From the NCBI RefSeq assembly GCF_014323565.1, contig NZ_CP058669.1, forward strand, positions 1 to 64,000: 64,000 nt of DNA. Direction: 5' to 3'. Position 1 is the stretch's first letter. Every line of letters begins with the position of its first letter. Of this stretch, positions 45,220 through 53,026 are shown in pieces. The position numbers and the translations under genes are program-made. The notes beneath the pieces are model-generated. The model had not been told where the DNA came from. It ran no database searches and saw only the letters and a list, made by a program, of their open reading frames with translations. The DNA is from Hyphobacterium sp. CCMP332 (lineage in GTDB: Bacteria > Pseudomonadota > Alphaproteobacteria > Caulobacterales > Maricaulaceae).

Positions 45220-46056
45220 ATGAACATAACGCTGCCATTCACCCGCTCTTCAAACCGCTCAGGTTTAGTCGAGCTTTTACAAGCGGCTGGCATCGATGTG
45301 GTGCGCGGCTTTATGAGATATGAGCTTTGGACGTCACTCGCGCAGGATGATCTTCGTCAGAGATATCGCCGAACCGTTTTCGGCCTTGCCTGGCTGACGC
45401 TTTCCTATCTTGTCTTTATTCTGGCTAAAATTTTCATTTTCGGCGCTTTAAACCCTGCCCCCATGGCCTGGTTTGCAGCTTACGTTACGGTGGGGTTTTT
45501 AATCTGGCAGATTATCAGCTCATTTGTTGTGGACGGCTCTACCTCCCTGATAAATTCAGAAACTTGGGTGAAAGGCGTACAGCTGCCCTATTCTACCTAT
45601 TTCTTTGAGAGTATCAGCCGGGATTTAATTATCTTTGCGTATAGCGCTGTTGTCGCGGGCGTTGTGTTGGTGGTGACCGGACATGTTCCGGGATGGGCAG
45701 CGCTGTCTGTGGCACCTGCCCTTTTATTGTTGGTTCTAAACGGTCTTTTTTTGCATATGCTGCTCGGCGTGATCTGCCTTCGATACCGCGATGTGGTGCA
45801 GGTTGTGCAAACCGCAATGCGCGTTTTGTTCTTTTTAACGCCTTTGGTCTGGACCGTTGATCAGGTGGGGCCAATCGCTGGCTTCCTCGTATGGAACCCT
45901 TTTACATATTTGATTGATATTGTTCGCGCTCCGCTTGTCGACAATATCATTCCGTTGACGAGCTGGCTGGTCTCAGCAGGTATAACCGTTGGTTTGGGCA
46001 TCGTTTCTTTCTTCACTTTTGCGATCTTCCGCAACCGTATGGCGTTCTGGTATTGA
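45220..46056 (+). CDS. ABC-2 type polysaccharide export permease, second system
   Basis: This 278-residue inner-membrane permease of the Wzm/KpsM kind has an N-terminal amphipathic region (YELWTSLAQDDLRQRYRRTV, the usual motif before span 1). Six hydrophobic spans follow, including GLAWLTLSYLVFILAKIFIF, FLIWQIISSFVV, SAVVAGVVLVVTGHVPGWA, LLVLNGLFLHMLLGVICLRY and VLFFLTPLVW. The ATPase gene starts 4 nt after its stop. It is not closely similar to the first permease at 27096-27866. Confidence 0.92.
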   Translation: MNITLPFTRSSNRSGLVELLQAAGIDVVRGFMRYELWTSLAQDDLRQRYRRTVFGLAWLTLSYLVFILAKIFIFGALNPAPMAWFAAYVTVGFLIWQIISSFVVDGSTSLINSETWVKGVQLPYSTYFFESISRDLIIFAYSAVVAGVVLVVTGHVPGWAALSVAPALLLLVLNGLFLHMLLGVICLRYRDVVQVVQTAMRVLFFLTPLVWTVDQVGPIAGFLVWNPFTYLIDIVRAPLVDNIIPLTSWLVSAGITVGLGIVSFFTFAIFRNRMAFWY

Positions 46057-46060
46057 TGCG

Positions 46061-46798
46061 ATGAGCTCGGTTAGCGTTAAAGATCTTTGTGTGCGTTTTC
46101 GCGTTTATGAAAAAACGCCGGGAACAATAAGCCCTGAAGGTGCGGGCATTTTTGCGCAGCGCAACCGGTCGCATCGATGGGTGGAAGCGCTTTCAAACAT
46201 TAATTTTGATCTGCAAGAAGGCCAGCGCCTGGGCATTATCGGCCGTAATGGGTCTGGAAAATCGACGCTTCTAAAAGTTATTGCCGGGCTTTTGCCGGCA
46301 ACTAAAGGAACCATAAATATTGAAGGCCAGGTATCTTCGCTCATCGATATCGCCCATGGGATGCGAATTGAGGCAACAGGTGAGCGCAATATATTGCTAA
46401 GAGGCATGATCGCAGGTCTGTCCAAGCGGGAGGCGAAAAGGCGCATCAGCGATATTGCGACTTTCGCGGAGTTGGGCGATTTTATAAAAATGCCGGTTCG
46501 GACGTATTCTTCTGGCATGGCAATGCGCCTTAATTTTTCTATCGCTACCGCCTTTAATCCCGATATTCTCATCGTCGATGAGTGGATCGGAGCCGGTGAC
46601 CGCGCCTTTCAAAAAAAAGCGCGCTCTCGCATGCAAGAACTCGTTGATGCTGCGGGTGCTTTGATTCTTGCAAGCCACGATCTTGATCTTGTTGAGCGGA
46701 TGGCGGACCGTGTTCTCTGGCTTGATGCGGGCCACGTTAAGGCTTTCGGCGGAGCAAAAGATGTTGTGGAACGTTATCGCGAGACGGTTGATGGATAG
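46061..46798 (+). CDS. ABC transporter ATPase for polysaccharide export, second system
   Basis: The 245-residue nucleotide-binding subunit has Walker A GRNGSGKSTLLKVIAG, signature YSSGMAMRLNFSIATAF, Walker B ILIVDEWIGAGD and switch region LILASHDLDLVERMADRV. There is no C-terminal carbohydrate-binding domain, so it is of the KpsT/short Wzt kind. The start at ATG 46061 follows the permease stop; the open frame reaching back into the permease gene is ignored. Confidence 0.93.
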   Translation: MSSVSVKDLCVRFRVYEKTPGTISPEGAGIFAQRNRSHRWVEALSNINFDLQEGQRLGIIGRNGSGKSTLLKVIAGLLPATKGTINIEGQVSSLIDIAHGMRIEATGERNILLRGMIAGLSKREAKRRISDIATFAELGDFIKMPVRTYSSGMAMRLNFSIATAFNPDILIVDEWIGAGDRAFQKKARSRMQELVDAAGALILASHDLDLVERMADRVLWLDAGHVKAFGGAKDVVERYRETVDG

Positions 46799-46928
46799 TG
46801 CGTGCCTCCTCCTTGTCCGATTCTCACATGATCTCCGCGCTTATGGAGTTGCGGAAATCGCTTCCCTTTGTCGCCCCTCTCTAGCAGCCCTTCATATTTG
46901 ATCTCGACCCCGGAACCGGCTCTTTACG

Positions 46929-47600
46929 ATGAACCTCGTCTATATCTTTTCGCCCTTTTTTGATCCCGCCGATACACAATTGTCTCGGATAGAAAAAGCA
47001 CTGCGGGCTGAAGGGTATATTGCCTCTGTGATCGCCGAAAGGTCGCACTTTAACGATGTTCCCGATAACACCGTTGTTTTACGGAACCGCGCTTTGGCAA
47101 TCCTGATTTTTGGCAGCCAACTTATCATTGCGGCTATCGTTTTTGGATATTTCACGCGGTTTTTGCCAACGGCCATGACGGTGTTGTTTTGGTCCTTGGT
47201 TGCGGCGTCGGTGTTTATCGCAAGCCGCCATGGGAGACATCTACGCGACCGACTTGTTGATATTGTTAGTTTTATTTTGATCAGGGCAATGCTCGCACAA
47301 AAAAAGCCGTGTGCGGTTTGGGTTATTTCTCCGTGGCATAATGAGATGGTCGATTATATTATGCAGCGCAAAGACATTGTATTTATTGCCGATTTTCAAT
47401 CCGCAACAATAAAAGGTCATAAGAAGTCCGAAGCCGGAGAATCGCAAATCGGCGCGAAACACATTCTGAGAGATGCAAACGTCATTCTCGGCGATCCTGA
47501 GAGTGACTATGGATTGGATAATCGGAAAGTCGCGATGTCGGCAGAATATGCAGTTGATGTGACATCCGCCGCCGCGATGCTTTCAAAATTGAGTGAGTGA
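46929..47600 (+). CDS. Membrane protein of unknown function, 3' end cut by insertion sequence
   Basis: The 223-residue product begins NLVYIFSPFFDPADTQLSRI, like the N-terminus of a GT4 glycosyltransferase. Two adjacent membrane spans (ALAILIFGSQLIIAAIVFGY, TAMTVLFWSLVAASVFIAS) and a further soluble part (CAVWVISPWHNEMVDYIM) follow. The TGA stop lies within the IS-end repeat at 47595, so the original reading frame probably continued. It is not assigned to a family; a truncated membrane-anchored glycosyltransferase is plausible. It follows the second exporter, whose operon it may belong to. Confidence 0.6.
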   Translation: MNLVYIFSPFFDPADTQLSRIEKALRAEGYIASVIAERSHFNDVPDNTVVLRNRALAILIFGSQLIIAAIVFGYFTRFLPTAMTVLFWSLVAASVFIASRHGRHLRDRLVDIVSFILIRAMLAQKKPCAVWVISPWHNEMVDYIMQRKDIVFIADFQSATIKGHKKSEAGESQIGAKHILRDANVILGDPESDYGLDNRKVAMSAEYAVDVTSAAAMLSKLSE

Positions 47601-47655
47601 CGTGACCCCCATCTTTCATCCAGCCGAAGCAGATGACCTCCGGAGACGTGCTCTG
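47595..47655 (+). mobile_element. IS-end fragment ahead of the IS407-like element
   Basis: The 17-bp repeat GAGTGACGTGACCCCCA, also found at 42155, begins here. About 45 bases of apparently noncoding IS-like sequence follow, then the left end of the intact IS. It probably represents an older insertion. Confidence 0.5.
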
Positions 47656-47734
47656 TGCTCTGCCCCCAGGAAACTGGATCATTTCAGTTTAGAGTTTCCG
47701 GTAGTCTGGAACCTGGCTGGGTGGAGACAGAAGG

Positions 47735-48001
47735 ATGCGAGCATCGAAGTTCACGGACGCGCAGAAGGCGTTCATTCTCAAGCAGGGTGAGGCTGGGATT
47801 CCGGTTGCGGAAATTTGCCGGAAGGCGGGTATCAGTCAGGCGACATTTTTTAATTGGAAGAAACGCTATGGCGGTCTGATGCCGTCCGAGATGCGGCGGC
47901 TTAAGAAGCTGGAAGATGAGAATTCCCGGCTGAAACGGATTGTCGCTGATCTATCTCTCGACAAGGAGATGCTGCAGGACGTTCTCAAACGAAAGCTGTA
48001 A
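47735..48001 (+). CDS. IS407-group transposase OrfA
   Basis: The 88-residue DNA-binding OrfA has a helix-turn-helix (AEICRKAGISQATFFNWKKR) and a C-terminal leucine-zipper part (MRRLKKLEDENSRLKRIVAD, MLQDVLKRKL). The frame ends at CTGTAA. An A-AAG slip site just before the end is where a -1 frameshift into orfB could occur. Confidence 0.92.
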   Translation: MRASKFTDAQKAFILKQGEAGIPVAEICRKAGISQATFFNWKKRYGGLMPSEMRRLKKLEDENSRLKRIVADLSLDKEMLQDVLKRKL

Positions 48002-48051
48002 GGCCTGGTCGCAAGCGGGAGCTTGTCAAAGAGGCGGTTCGCGAATGGGGC

Positions 48052-48837
48052 GTGTCGATCCGGAGGGCTTGCAGGAACTTGCTGCTCGACACGTCCACCT
48101 TCCACTACCGTTCTCGGCGACCCGATCAGGCCGCGTTGAAAGAGCGCATCAAGGACATCTGCGAGACGCGCGTGCAGTATGGATACCGGCGCGTCCACGT
48201 CATGTTGAGGCGGGAGGGCTGGTTCGTGAACCAGAAGAAAGTTCGACGTATTTACAACGAGATGGGCCTTCAACTTCGTAACAAGAATCCGAAGCGGAAG
48301 GTCAGAGCCAAGCTGATCCGCGACCGCAAGAAGGCGGTGTCGCCTTTGGAAGTCTGGGCGATGGACTTCGTGCATGATCAGCTCGCAACCGGGCGTAAGT
48401 TCCGGATCCTGACCGTCGTCGATACGTGGTCGAGATACGTGCCTGCTATCGATGCCCGCTATAGTTATCGCGGTGAGGACGTCGTTCAGACCATGGAGCG
48501 GATCTGCGCCCAAACGGGTTATCCGAAGATGATCCGGGTAGATCAGGGATCGGAGTTCATCTCGCGAGACCTCGACCCCTGGGCCTACGCGAATAGCGTC
48601 ACGCTCGACTTGTCAAGTCCCGGCAAGCCTACGGATAATGCGTTCATCGAAGCGTTCAATAGCCGGCTGCGGGCTGAGTGCCTGTCGGCACACTGGTTCA
48701 TGAGCCTGTCCGATGCCCGCGAAAAGCTGGAGTGTTGGCCTAGAGACTACAATACGGTAAGACCACACAGTGCCATCGGGAACAAACCCCCGATAGCGCT
48801 GATCAATCACGCTGGCGTCTCCAGTCCGCCGTCGTGA
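48052..48837 (+). CDS. IS407-group transposase OrfB (DDE integrase core)
   Basis: 261 residues are counted from GTG 48052. The frame is open back to about 47992, overlapping the end of orfA in the -1 frame (RPGRKRELVKEAVREWG), so the natural product is probably an OrfAB fusion made by frameshifting. The DDE residues are in WAMDFVHDQL, IRVDQGSEFIS and the Glu of AFIEAFNSRLRAECL. Motifs YGYRRVHVMLRREGW and NTVRPHSAIGNKPP are family-typical. No disabling mutation is seen. Confidence 0.92.
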   Translation: MSIRRACRNLLLDTSTFHYRSRRPDQAALKERIKDICETRVQYGYRRVHVMLRREGWFVNQKKVRRIYNEMGLQLRNKNPKRKVRAKLIRDRKKAVSPLEVWAMDFVHDQLATGRKFRILTVVDTWSRYVPAIDARYSYRGEDVVQTMERICAQTGYPKMIRVDQGSEFISRDLDPWAYANSVTLDLSSPGKPTDNAFIEAFNSRLRAECLSAHWFMSLSDAREKLECWPRDYNTVRPHSAIGNKPPIALINHAGVSSPPS

Positions 48838-49081
48838 AAAGGCCGGAAAACTCTAACCGGGAATGGTCCAGACTTGGGTCTCAGAGCATCGTCTACAAAT
48901 CTAGGGGCTGTTCAGGACTATACATGATAAAGGAAGATAATTAGCATAGGGAGAACTTATGCCTACACCCCGGTGCCTATAACTACTTCCGAACTCGACG
49001 GGCCCACATACCGGCATTGGGTTCAGCCTCCTTGCACTCGCCGACTGATTGTTATTTTTCCTTAGTTTAGGTGGACGTTAA

Positions 49082-50098
49082 TTGGTAGAACTGAAAGGAA
49101 AAACGCCGCTCGCCGATATTATCATCGTGAATTACCGCTCCGCGGATTACCTCAAGGCCTGTGTTGTTGGCCTGCAGGCGCAGACGGTGCCAAATTTCCG
49201 TGTCTTCCTCGTCGACAACAGCCCGGAGAACGGAGATGTCGACCGGCTCGGCCCGCTCGATGATCGCTTCACGGTGCTGCCGCAGTCGGGCAATACCGGG
49301 TTTGCCAGGGGCTCCAATATCGGCGCTGCCCAGGGTTCGGCCCCGTTTGTCGTGATGCTCAATCCGGACGCGGCCCCGGCTACGGACTGGCTGGAAAGCC
49401 TCCTAGCCTGCATCGTGGAAACGGGTGCCGGTATGGCCGGGTCGACCCAGCTGATGGCAACGGATCCGTCCCGCCTCGACGGCGCAGGCGATGCCTATTC
49501 GCCGATCGGTGTGGCTTGGAGGGGCGGTTTCGAACGACCTGCCAAAAATGTGCCGGAAACTGGTAGCTGTTTCAGCCCGTGTGCGGCTGCTTCGATCTAC
49601 CGGCGTGAGGTGTTTGATGCCGTCGGCGGATTCGATGAACGCTTTTTCTGTTACATGGAAGATGTCGACATCGGATACCGGATCCGCTTGCGCGGCGGGT
49701 TCGGCGTGCAGTGCCGCCGCTCGATCGTTCATCATGTCGGTTCGGCCAGTTCGGCGCCTACCTCGCCTTTCGTGATCTATCACGGCACGCGGAACCGGAT
49801 CTGGACTTTCCTGAAAAACACACCCCCGCTGCTGCTGATCGCCATGTTGCCGGCGCATGTCTTGATCAATCTGGCTTTCTTGGTCCGGAGCTTTGTGCAC
49901 AGACGGTTTCGCACGACCTGGAAAGCGACTCTCGATGGTGTCGGGGGCTGGGGCTGGATCATGCGCGAACGGCGCGAGCTCGCCCGGACCCGAACCGTCG
50001 GGAGCCTGGGAATTGCCCGCTCATTGACCTGGTCGCCGCTGGTTCTTTTGCGCCGGGCGCCGGATATCCGCCCGCTGGAAACCGGTCAGACCGAGTAG
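49082..50098 (+). CDS. Glycosyltransferase, family 2 (rhamnosyltransferase-like)
   Basis: The 338-residue GT-A enzyme has DIIIVNYRSADYLKACVVGL, FLVDNSPENGDV, GNTGFARGSNIGAAQG, the DXD-equivalent LNPDAAPA and GGFDERFFCYMEDVDIGYRI. A C-terminal hydrophobic segment (PPLLLIAMLPAHVLINLAFL) suggests membrane association. Translation begins at TTG 49082, preceded by AGGTGG with 7-nt spacing. GC-rich core composition resumes here. The 3' end overlaps the convergent epimerase by 13 nt. Confidence 0.9.
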   Translation: MVELKGKTPLADIIIVNYRSADYLKACVVGLQAQTVPNFRVFLVDNSPENGDVDRLGPLDDRFTVLPQSGNTGFARGSNIGAAQGSAPFVVMLNPDAAPATDWLESLLACIVETGAGMAGSTQLMATDPSRLDGAGDAYSPIGVAWRGGFERPAKNVPETGSCFSPCAAASIYRREVFDAVGGFDERFFCYMEDVDIGYRIRLRGGFGVQCRRSIVHHVGSASSAPTSPFVIYHGTRNRIWTFLKNTPPLLLIAMLPAHVLINLAFLVRSFVHRRFRTTWKATLDGVGGWGWIMRERRELARTRTVGSLGIARSLTWSPLVLLRRAPDIRPLETGQTE

Positions 50099-51051
50099 AA
50101 ATCCCGGTACCAGTCGACGAAAATCCTGATGCCGTCCTCGATGGATGTAGTGGCGGCATAACTATAATCGCGCGTGATCGCGGAAACATCCGCGCTGGTC
50201 TTGGTCACGTCGCCCTTCTGCATGGGCAGATAGATCTTTTTCGCTTCCATCCCAAGTGCCGCCTCGATGGCCGCAATGAAGTCCTTCAGCGGACGCGGAT
50301 CGGACCCGCCGATATTGTAGATGCGGTGGCGCGCCGCGTTCGGCGTGTCTTCCGTGATCTTCACGGCGGTGCGCACGACATCATCGATGTACGTGAAATC
50401 GCGCTGCATCTCGCCCTTGTTGAAGACCCTGATCGGTTCGCCCTTTAGGATGGCGTCGGTAAACCGCCAGTAGGCCATGTCAGGACGGCCCCAGCTGCCA
50501 TAGACGGTGAAGAAGCGCAGCCCGGTCTGGGTCAGGCCGTAAAGCCGCGAGTAGGCCACACTCATCAGCTCGTCGGCGCGCTTGGTGGCAGCATAGAGCG
50601 AGACCGGGTTTTCGACCGGATCGTTTTCGCTGAACGGCGTATCATTGCGCTCGCCATAGACGGACGAGGACGAGGCATAGACGAGGTGTTTCACGCTCGG
50701 CGTGTGCCGGACCGCTTCCAGTACGGCGAGGTGACCAAGCAGGTTGGAGCGCGCATAGGCCATGGGATTCTCGAGCGAATACCGGACCCCGGCCTGTGCA
50801 GCCAGGTGAATAATACGATCAGGCTGGTATTTCGCGGTCAGCGCGCCAAGCGCGACGTCTTCGGCAATGTCCAGCTTTTCAAAATCAAACCCGGACAGAC
50901 ACGACAGATTGGCCAGCCGTGCCCGCTTGAGTGCCGGGTCATAATAATCGTTCAGATTATCAATGCCGAGCACCTCATGTCCGCTTGTCAGCAGCGCATG
51001 CGATGTGTGAGAGCCGATAAAGCCTGCCGCGCCTGTAACCAGAATTTTCAT
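50086..51051 (-). CDS. UDP-glucuronate 4-epimerase
   Basis: The 321-residue extended SDR converts UDP-glucuronate to UDP-galacturonate. It shows LVTGAAGFIGSHTSHALL, GIDNLNDYYDPALKRARL (the NDYYD motif typical of glucuronate epimerases), HLAAQAGVRYSLENPMAYA, YASSSSVYGE, the Tyr-Lys pair in SLYAATKRADELM and FFTVYGSWGRPDMAYWRF. It uses the product of ugd at 13804-15105. It is second in a two-gene unit, 4 nt after a hypothetical gene. Confidence 0.92.
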   Translation of the reverse strand: MKILVTGAAGFIGSHTSHALLTSGHEVLGIDNLNDYYDPALKRARLANLSCLSGFDFEKLDIAEDVALGALTAKYQPDRIIHLAAQAGVRYSLENPMAYARSNLLGHLAVLEAVRHTPSVKHLVYASSSSVYGERNDTPFSENDPVENPVSLYAATKRADELMSVAYSRLYGLTQTGLRFFTVYGSWGRPDMAYWRFTDAILKGEPIRVFNKGEMQRDFTYIDDVVRTAVKITEDTPNAARHRIYNIGGSDPRPLKDFIAAIEAALGMEAKKIYLPMQKGDVTKTSADVSAITRDYSYAATTSIEDGIRIFVDWYRDFYSV

Positions 51052-51055
51052 CGTC

Positions 51056-51667
51056 TCAACCCGGCAATTCTGTGCAATCGGCGTCCGCCGTCATTTCTAT
51101 ACGGATTTCGTACAGGTCGATACTATTTGCCTCGTTCTCGGCCGACGGCCAGACACCGGCAAACCCGTAGCTCGGATCGCAGTAGGGAATATCAACGTCA
51201 ATTGTGTAGCTGTTGAGCCCCGGCTCGAGTGTCTGAGCGCGCCAGCTGGACTGCCCCAGTCCTTCTTCAAAAAACCCGAGATCCGTCCGGGCTGCACCGT
51301 TCGCTGCCGAGGGCTGCAGGGTATAGGTCACCCGTACATCAGACCCTGAAATCGCGGCAAGCTCGTAGGGGCGCAGGGCATCAAACACACCTGCTGACGG
51401 AGTGAGAGTCGGCGACCCGCGCGTGACTTCGCCCGTAACGCGGGCAAAGAATCGGTTATCGGCATCGCGCAGAAATTCGAAACTGACGCCCTGTCCTGCG
51501 GCAAGAAACTGCAGGCGTTCGCCGCTGATGGTAATTCCGTTCGCGCGGATATCATCTTCCACGCCGATTATATCGGCGCTCTTGATCGCCAGCGGCACGC
51601 CAATCATCAGCGCGGCCGCGATAATCACGACCGGATAGAAGGCAAGATCAGGCGAACGAAGTATCAT
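51056..51667 (-). CDS. Membrane-anchored hypothetical protein
   Basis: The 203-residue protein has one N-terminal membrane span (FYPVVIIAAALMIGVPLAI) followed by an extracytoplasmic, probably beta-sandwich domain (VRVTYTLQPSAANGAARTDL, YTIDVDIPYCDPSYGFAG). Cysteines near the C-terminus may pair. It lies immediately upstream of, and probably co-transcribed with, the UDP-glucuronate 4-epimerase. I do not recognise the family; a carbohydrate-binding or polymer-modifying role is only suggested by context. Confidence 0.75.
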   Translation of the reverse strand: MILRSPDLAFYPVVIIAAALMIGVPLAIKSADIIGVEDDIRANGITISGERLQFLAAGQGVSFEFLRDADNRFFARVTGEVTRGSPTLTPSAGVFDALRPYELAAISGSDVRVTYTLQPSAANGAARTDLGFFEEGLGQSSWRAQTLEPGLNSYTIDVDIPYCDPSYGFAGVWPSAENEANSIDLYEIRIEMTADADCTELPG

Positions 51668-51850
51668 GGTGGTCGGCTAAGTCCCGATTTTTGGCCAAAA
51701 AACCTGAGCAGATCCCTAGCACGATTGCCGCGGCCCCGCCTACCTGTCTGTCAGGCGTGCCGACGGTCTTGGCAATAATGCGTGCCTGCTTACCTTTCAC
51801 ACATCAATTTGCGCTAGAAATTTCCGGAAACGGGAAGTCCGGGATTGAGC

Positions 51851-53026
51851 ATGACAGCGCCAAAAACACTGATTGATACTGCGGCGCGCTTTTGCGACTG
51901 GATGCGGGACGCCGCTCTGCCGGTCTGGGCGGACGCCGGCTGGGATGATGAGCGCGGCGGGTTTCACGAACGGCTGAATCTCGACGGCACGCCCGATCTG
52001 GACGCGGTGCGCCGGGTCCGGTCTCAGGCCCGGCAGGTTTACGTCTATGCGCATGCCCACGAGCTCGGCTGGTTTGACGGCAAGGCACTGGCGCTCAGGG
52101 GCTTTGACTATCTGGTCGACAAGGCGTGGCAGACGGGCGGCGCCGGTGGCTGGGTGATGCGGCTCAATCTGGATGGCAGTGTCGCGGACAGGACCTGTGA
52201 TCTTTACGAGCAGGCGTTTGCGCTTCTTGCGCTGTCTCACGTCTATCGCCTAACGGGGGATGCACAGGTCAAAACACTGGCCCGCGATACGCTCGGCTAT
52301 ATCGATGAGGCACTGGGCCATACGGCGGGCGGTTGGCGTGAAGCCGAACCGGATCGCCTCCCGCGTCGCCAGAATCCGCACATGCACATGTTCGAGGCCA
52401 GCCTGGCTTTGCACGAAGCCTTTGGCGGGCAGGGCCATCTCGCCCGCGCGGGAAACATATTGCGCCTGATGCGCGATCACTGGCTTTTTCCCTCCGGCGG
52501 CTTGCGCGAAGTGTTCAACCCCGATTGGTCGCCGCTGACCGGGCCCGAGGGCCGCAAGACCGAGCCGGGCCACCAGTTTGAATGGGTCTGGCTGCTGGAT
52601 CGCTATGCGGCCCTGTCCGGCGATGAGACCGGCCCGGAAGTCTCCAGCCTCTATGCCTTTGCAAAAGCCTATGGCCGCTCACCGGTCTCGGGGTTGATTG
52701 TCTCCGCCGTCCGCGATGATGGTGTGGTGCTGGACGGCTCTGCGCGGACATGGCAGCAGACCGAGCATCTGAAAGCGGCGCTGGTTCAGGGCCAGACCGG
52801 ACGTTCGGGTGGCTGGGGCAGCGCTCAGGATGCCCTGCATCAGCTCTTCACCAAATTCCTCAAGCCCGCCCCGACCGGGTGCTGGATTGACGCCTATGAT
52901 GCGGCAGGAAACCCGGCGGTCAAAACCATTACCGCCTCGACGCTCTATCATTTGCTGGTCGCGGCCGTTGAAACCGATCGCGTGCTCGGCCGCCAAGGCG
53001 ATTCCAGACTCCGGGTCGTGAAATGA
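51851..53026 (+). CDS. AGE-family sugar isomerase/epimerase, probable mannose-6-phosphate isomerase
   Basis: This is a 391-residue (alpha/alpha)6-barrel protein of the N-acylglucosamine 2-epimerase family: RVRSQARQVYVYAHAHELGW, GGWVMRLNLDGSVADRTCDL, YEQAFALLALSHVYRLTGD, PHMHMFEASLALHEAFGG and KTEPGHQFEWVWLLDRY supply the barrel histidines. The family includes mannose isomerases. Coupling by a 4-nt overlap to manC suggests it makes mannose-6-phosphate. The ATG at 51851 is preferred over the TTG two codons earlier. Confidence 0.85.
   Translation: MTAPKTLIDTAARFCDWMRDAALPVWADAGWDDERGGFHERLNLDGTPDLDAVRRVRSQARQVYVYAHAHELGWFDGKALALRGFDYLVDKAWQTGGAGGWVMRLNLDGSVADRTCDLYEQAFALLALSHVYRLTGDAQVKTLARDTLGYIDEALGHTAGGWREAEPDRLPRRQNPHMHMFEASLALHEAFGGQGHLARAGNILRLMRDHWLFPSGGLREVFNPDWSPLTGPEGRKTEPGHQFEWVWLLDRYAALSGDETGPEVSSLYAFAKAYGRSPVSGLIVSAVRDDGVVLDGSARTWQQTEHLKAALVQGQTGRSGGWGSAQDALHQLFTKFLKPAPTGCWIDAYDAAGNPAVKTITASTLYHLLVAAVETDRVLGRQGDSRLRVVK

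Larger units (their letters stand above)
47656..48888 (+). mobile_element. Complete IS407-group (IS3 family) insertion sequence
   Basis: This 1233-bp element is bounded by imperfect inverted repeats. The left end is TGCTCTGCCCCCAGGAAAC; the right end, read inward, is TGCTCTGAGACCCAAGTCTG; matching then continues through CTGGA, TTAGAG and TTTCCGG. It contains orfA and orfB in the arrangement of IS407-type elements. The length is normal for the group. No matching 4-bp target duplication is visible (TCTG left, TCGT right), so one flank may have been rearranged. It marks the right edge of the island. The 193 bases from here to the next gene show no feature. Confidence 0.9.

Noticed and set aside
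47652-48892. Target-site duplication around the intact insertion sequence
   Set aside because: The four bases on each side (TCTG and TCGT) do not match, so no duplication is claimed.
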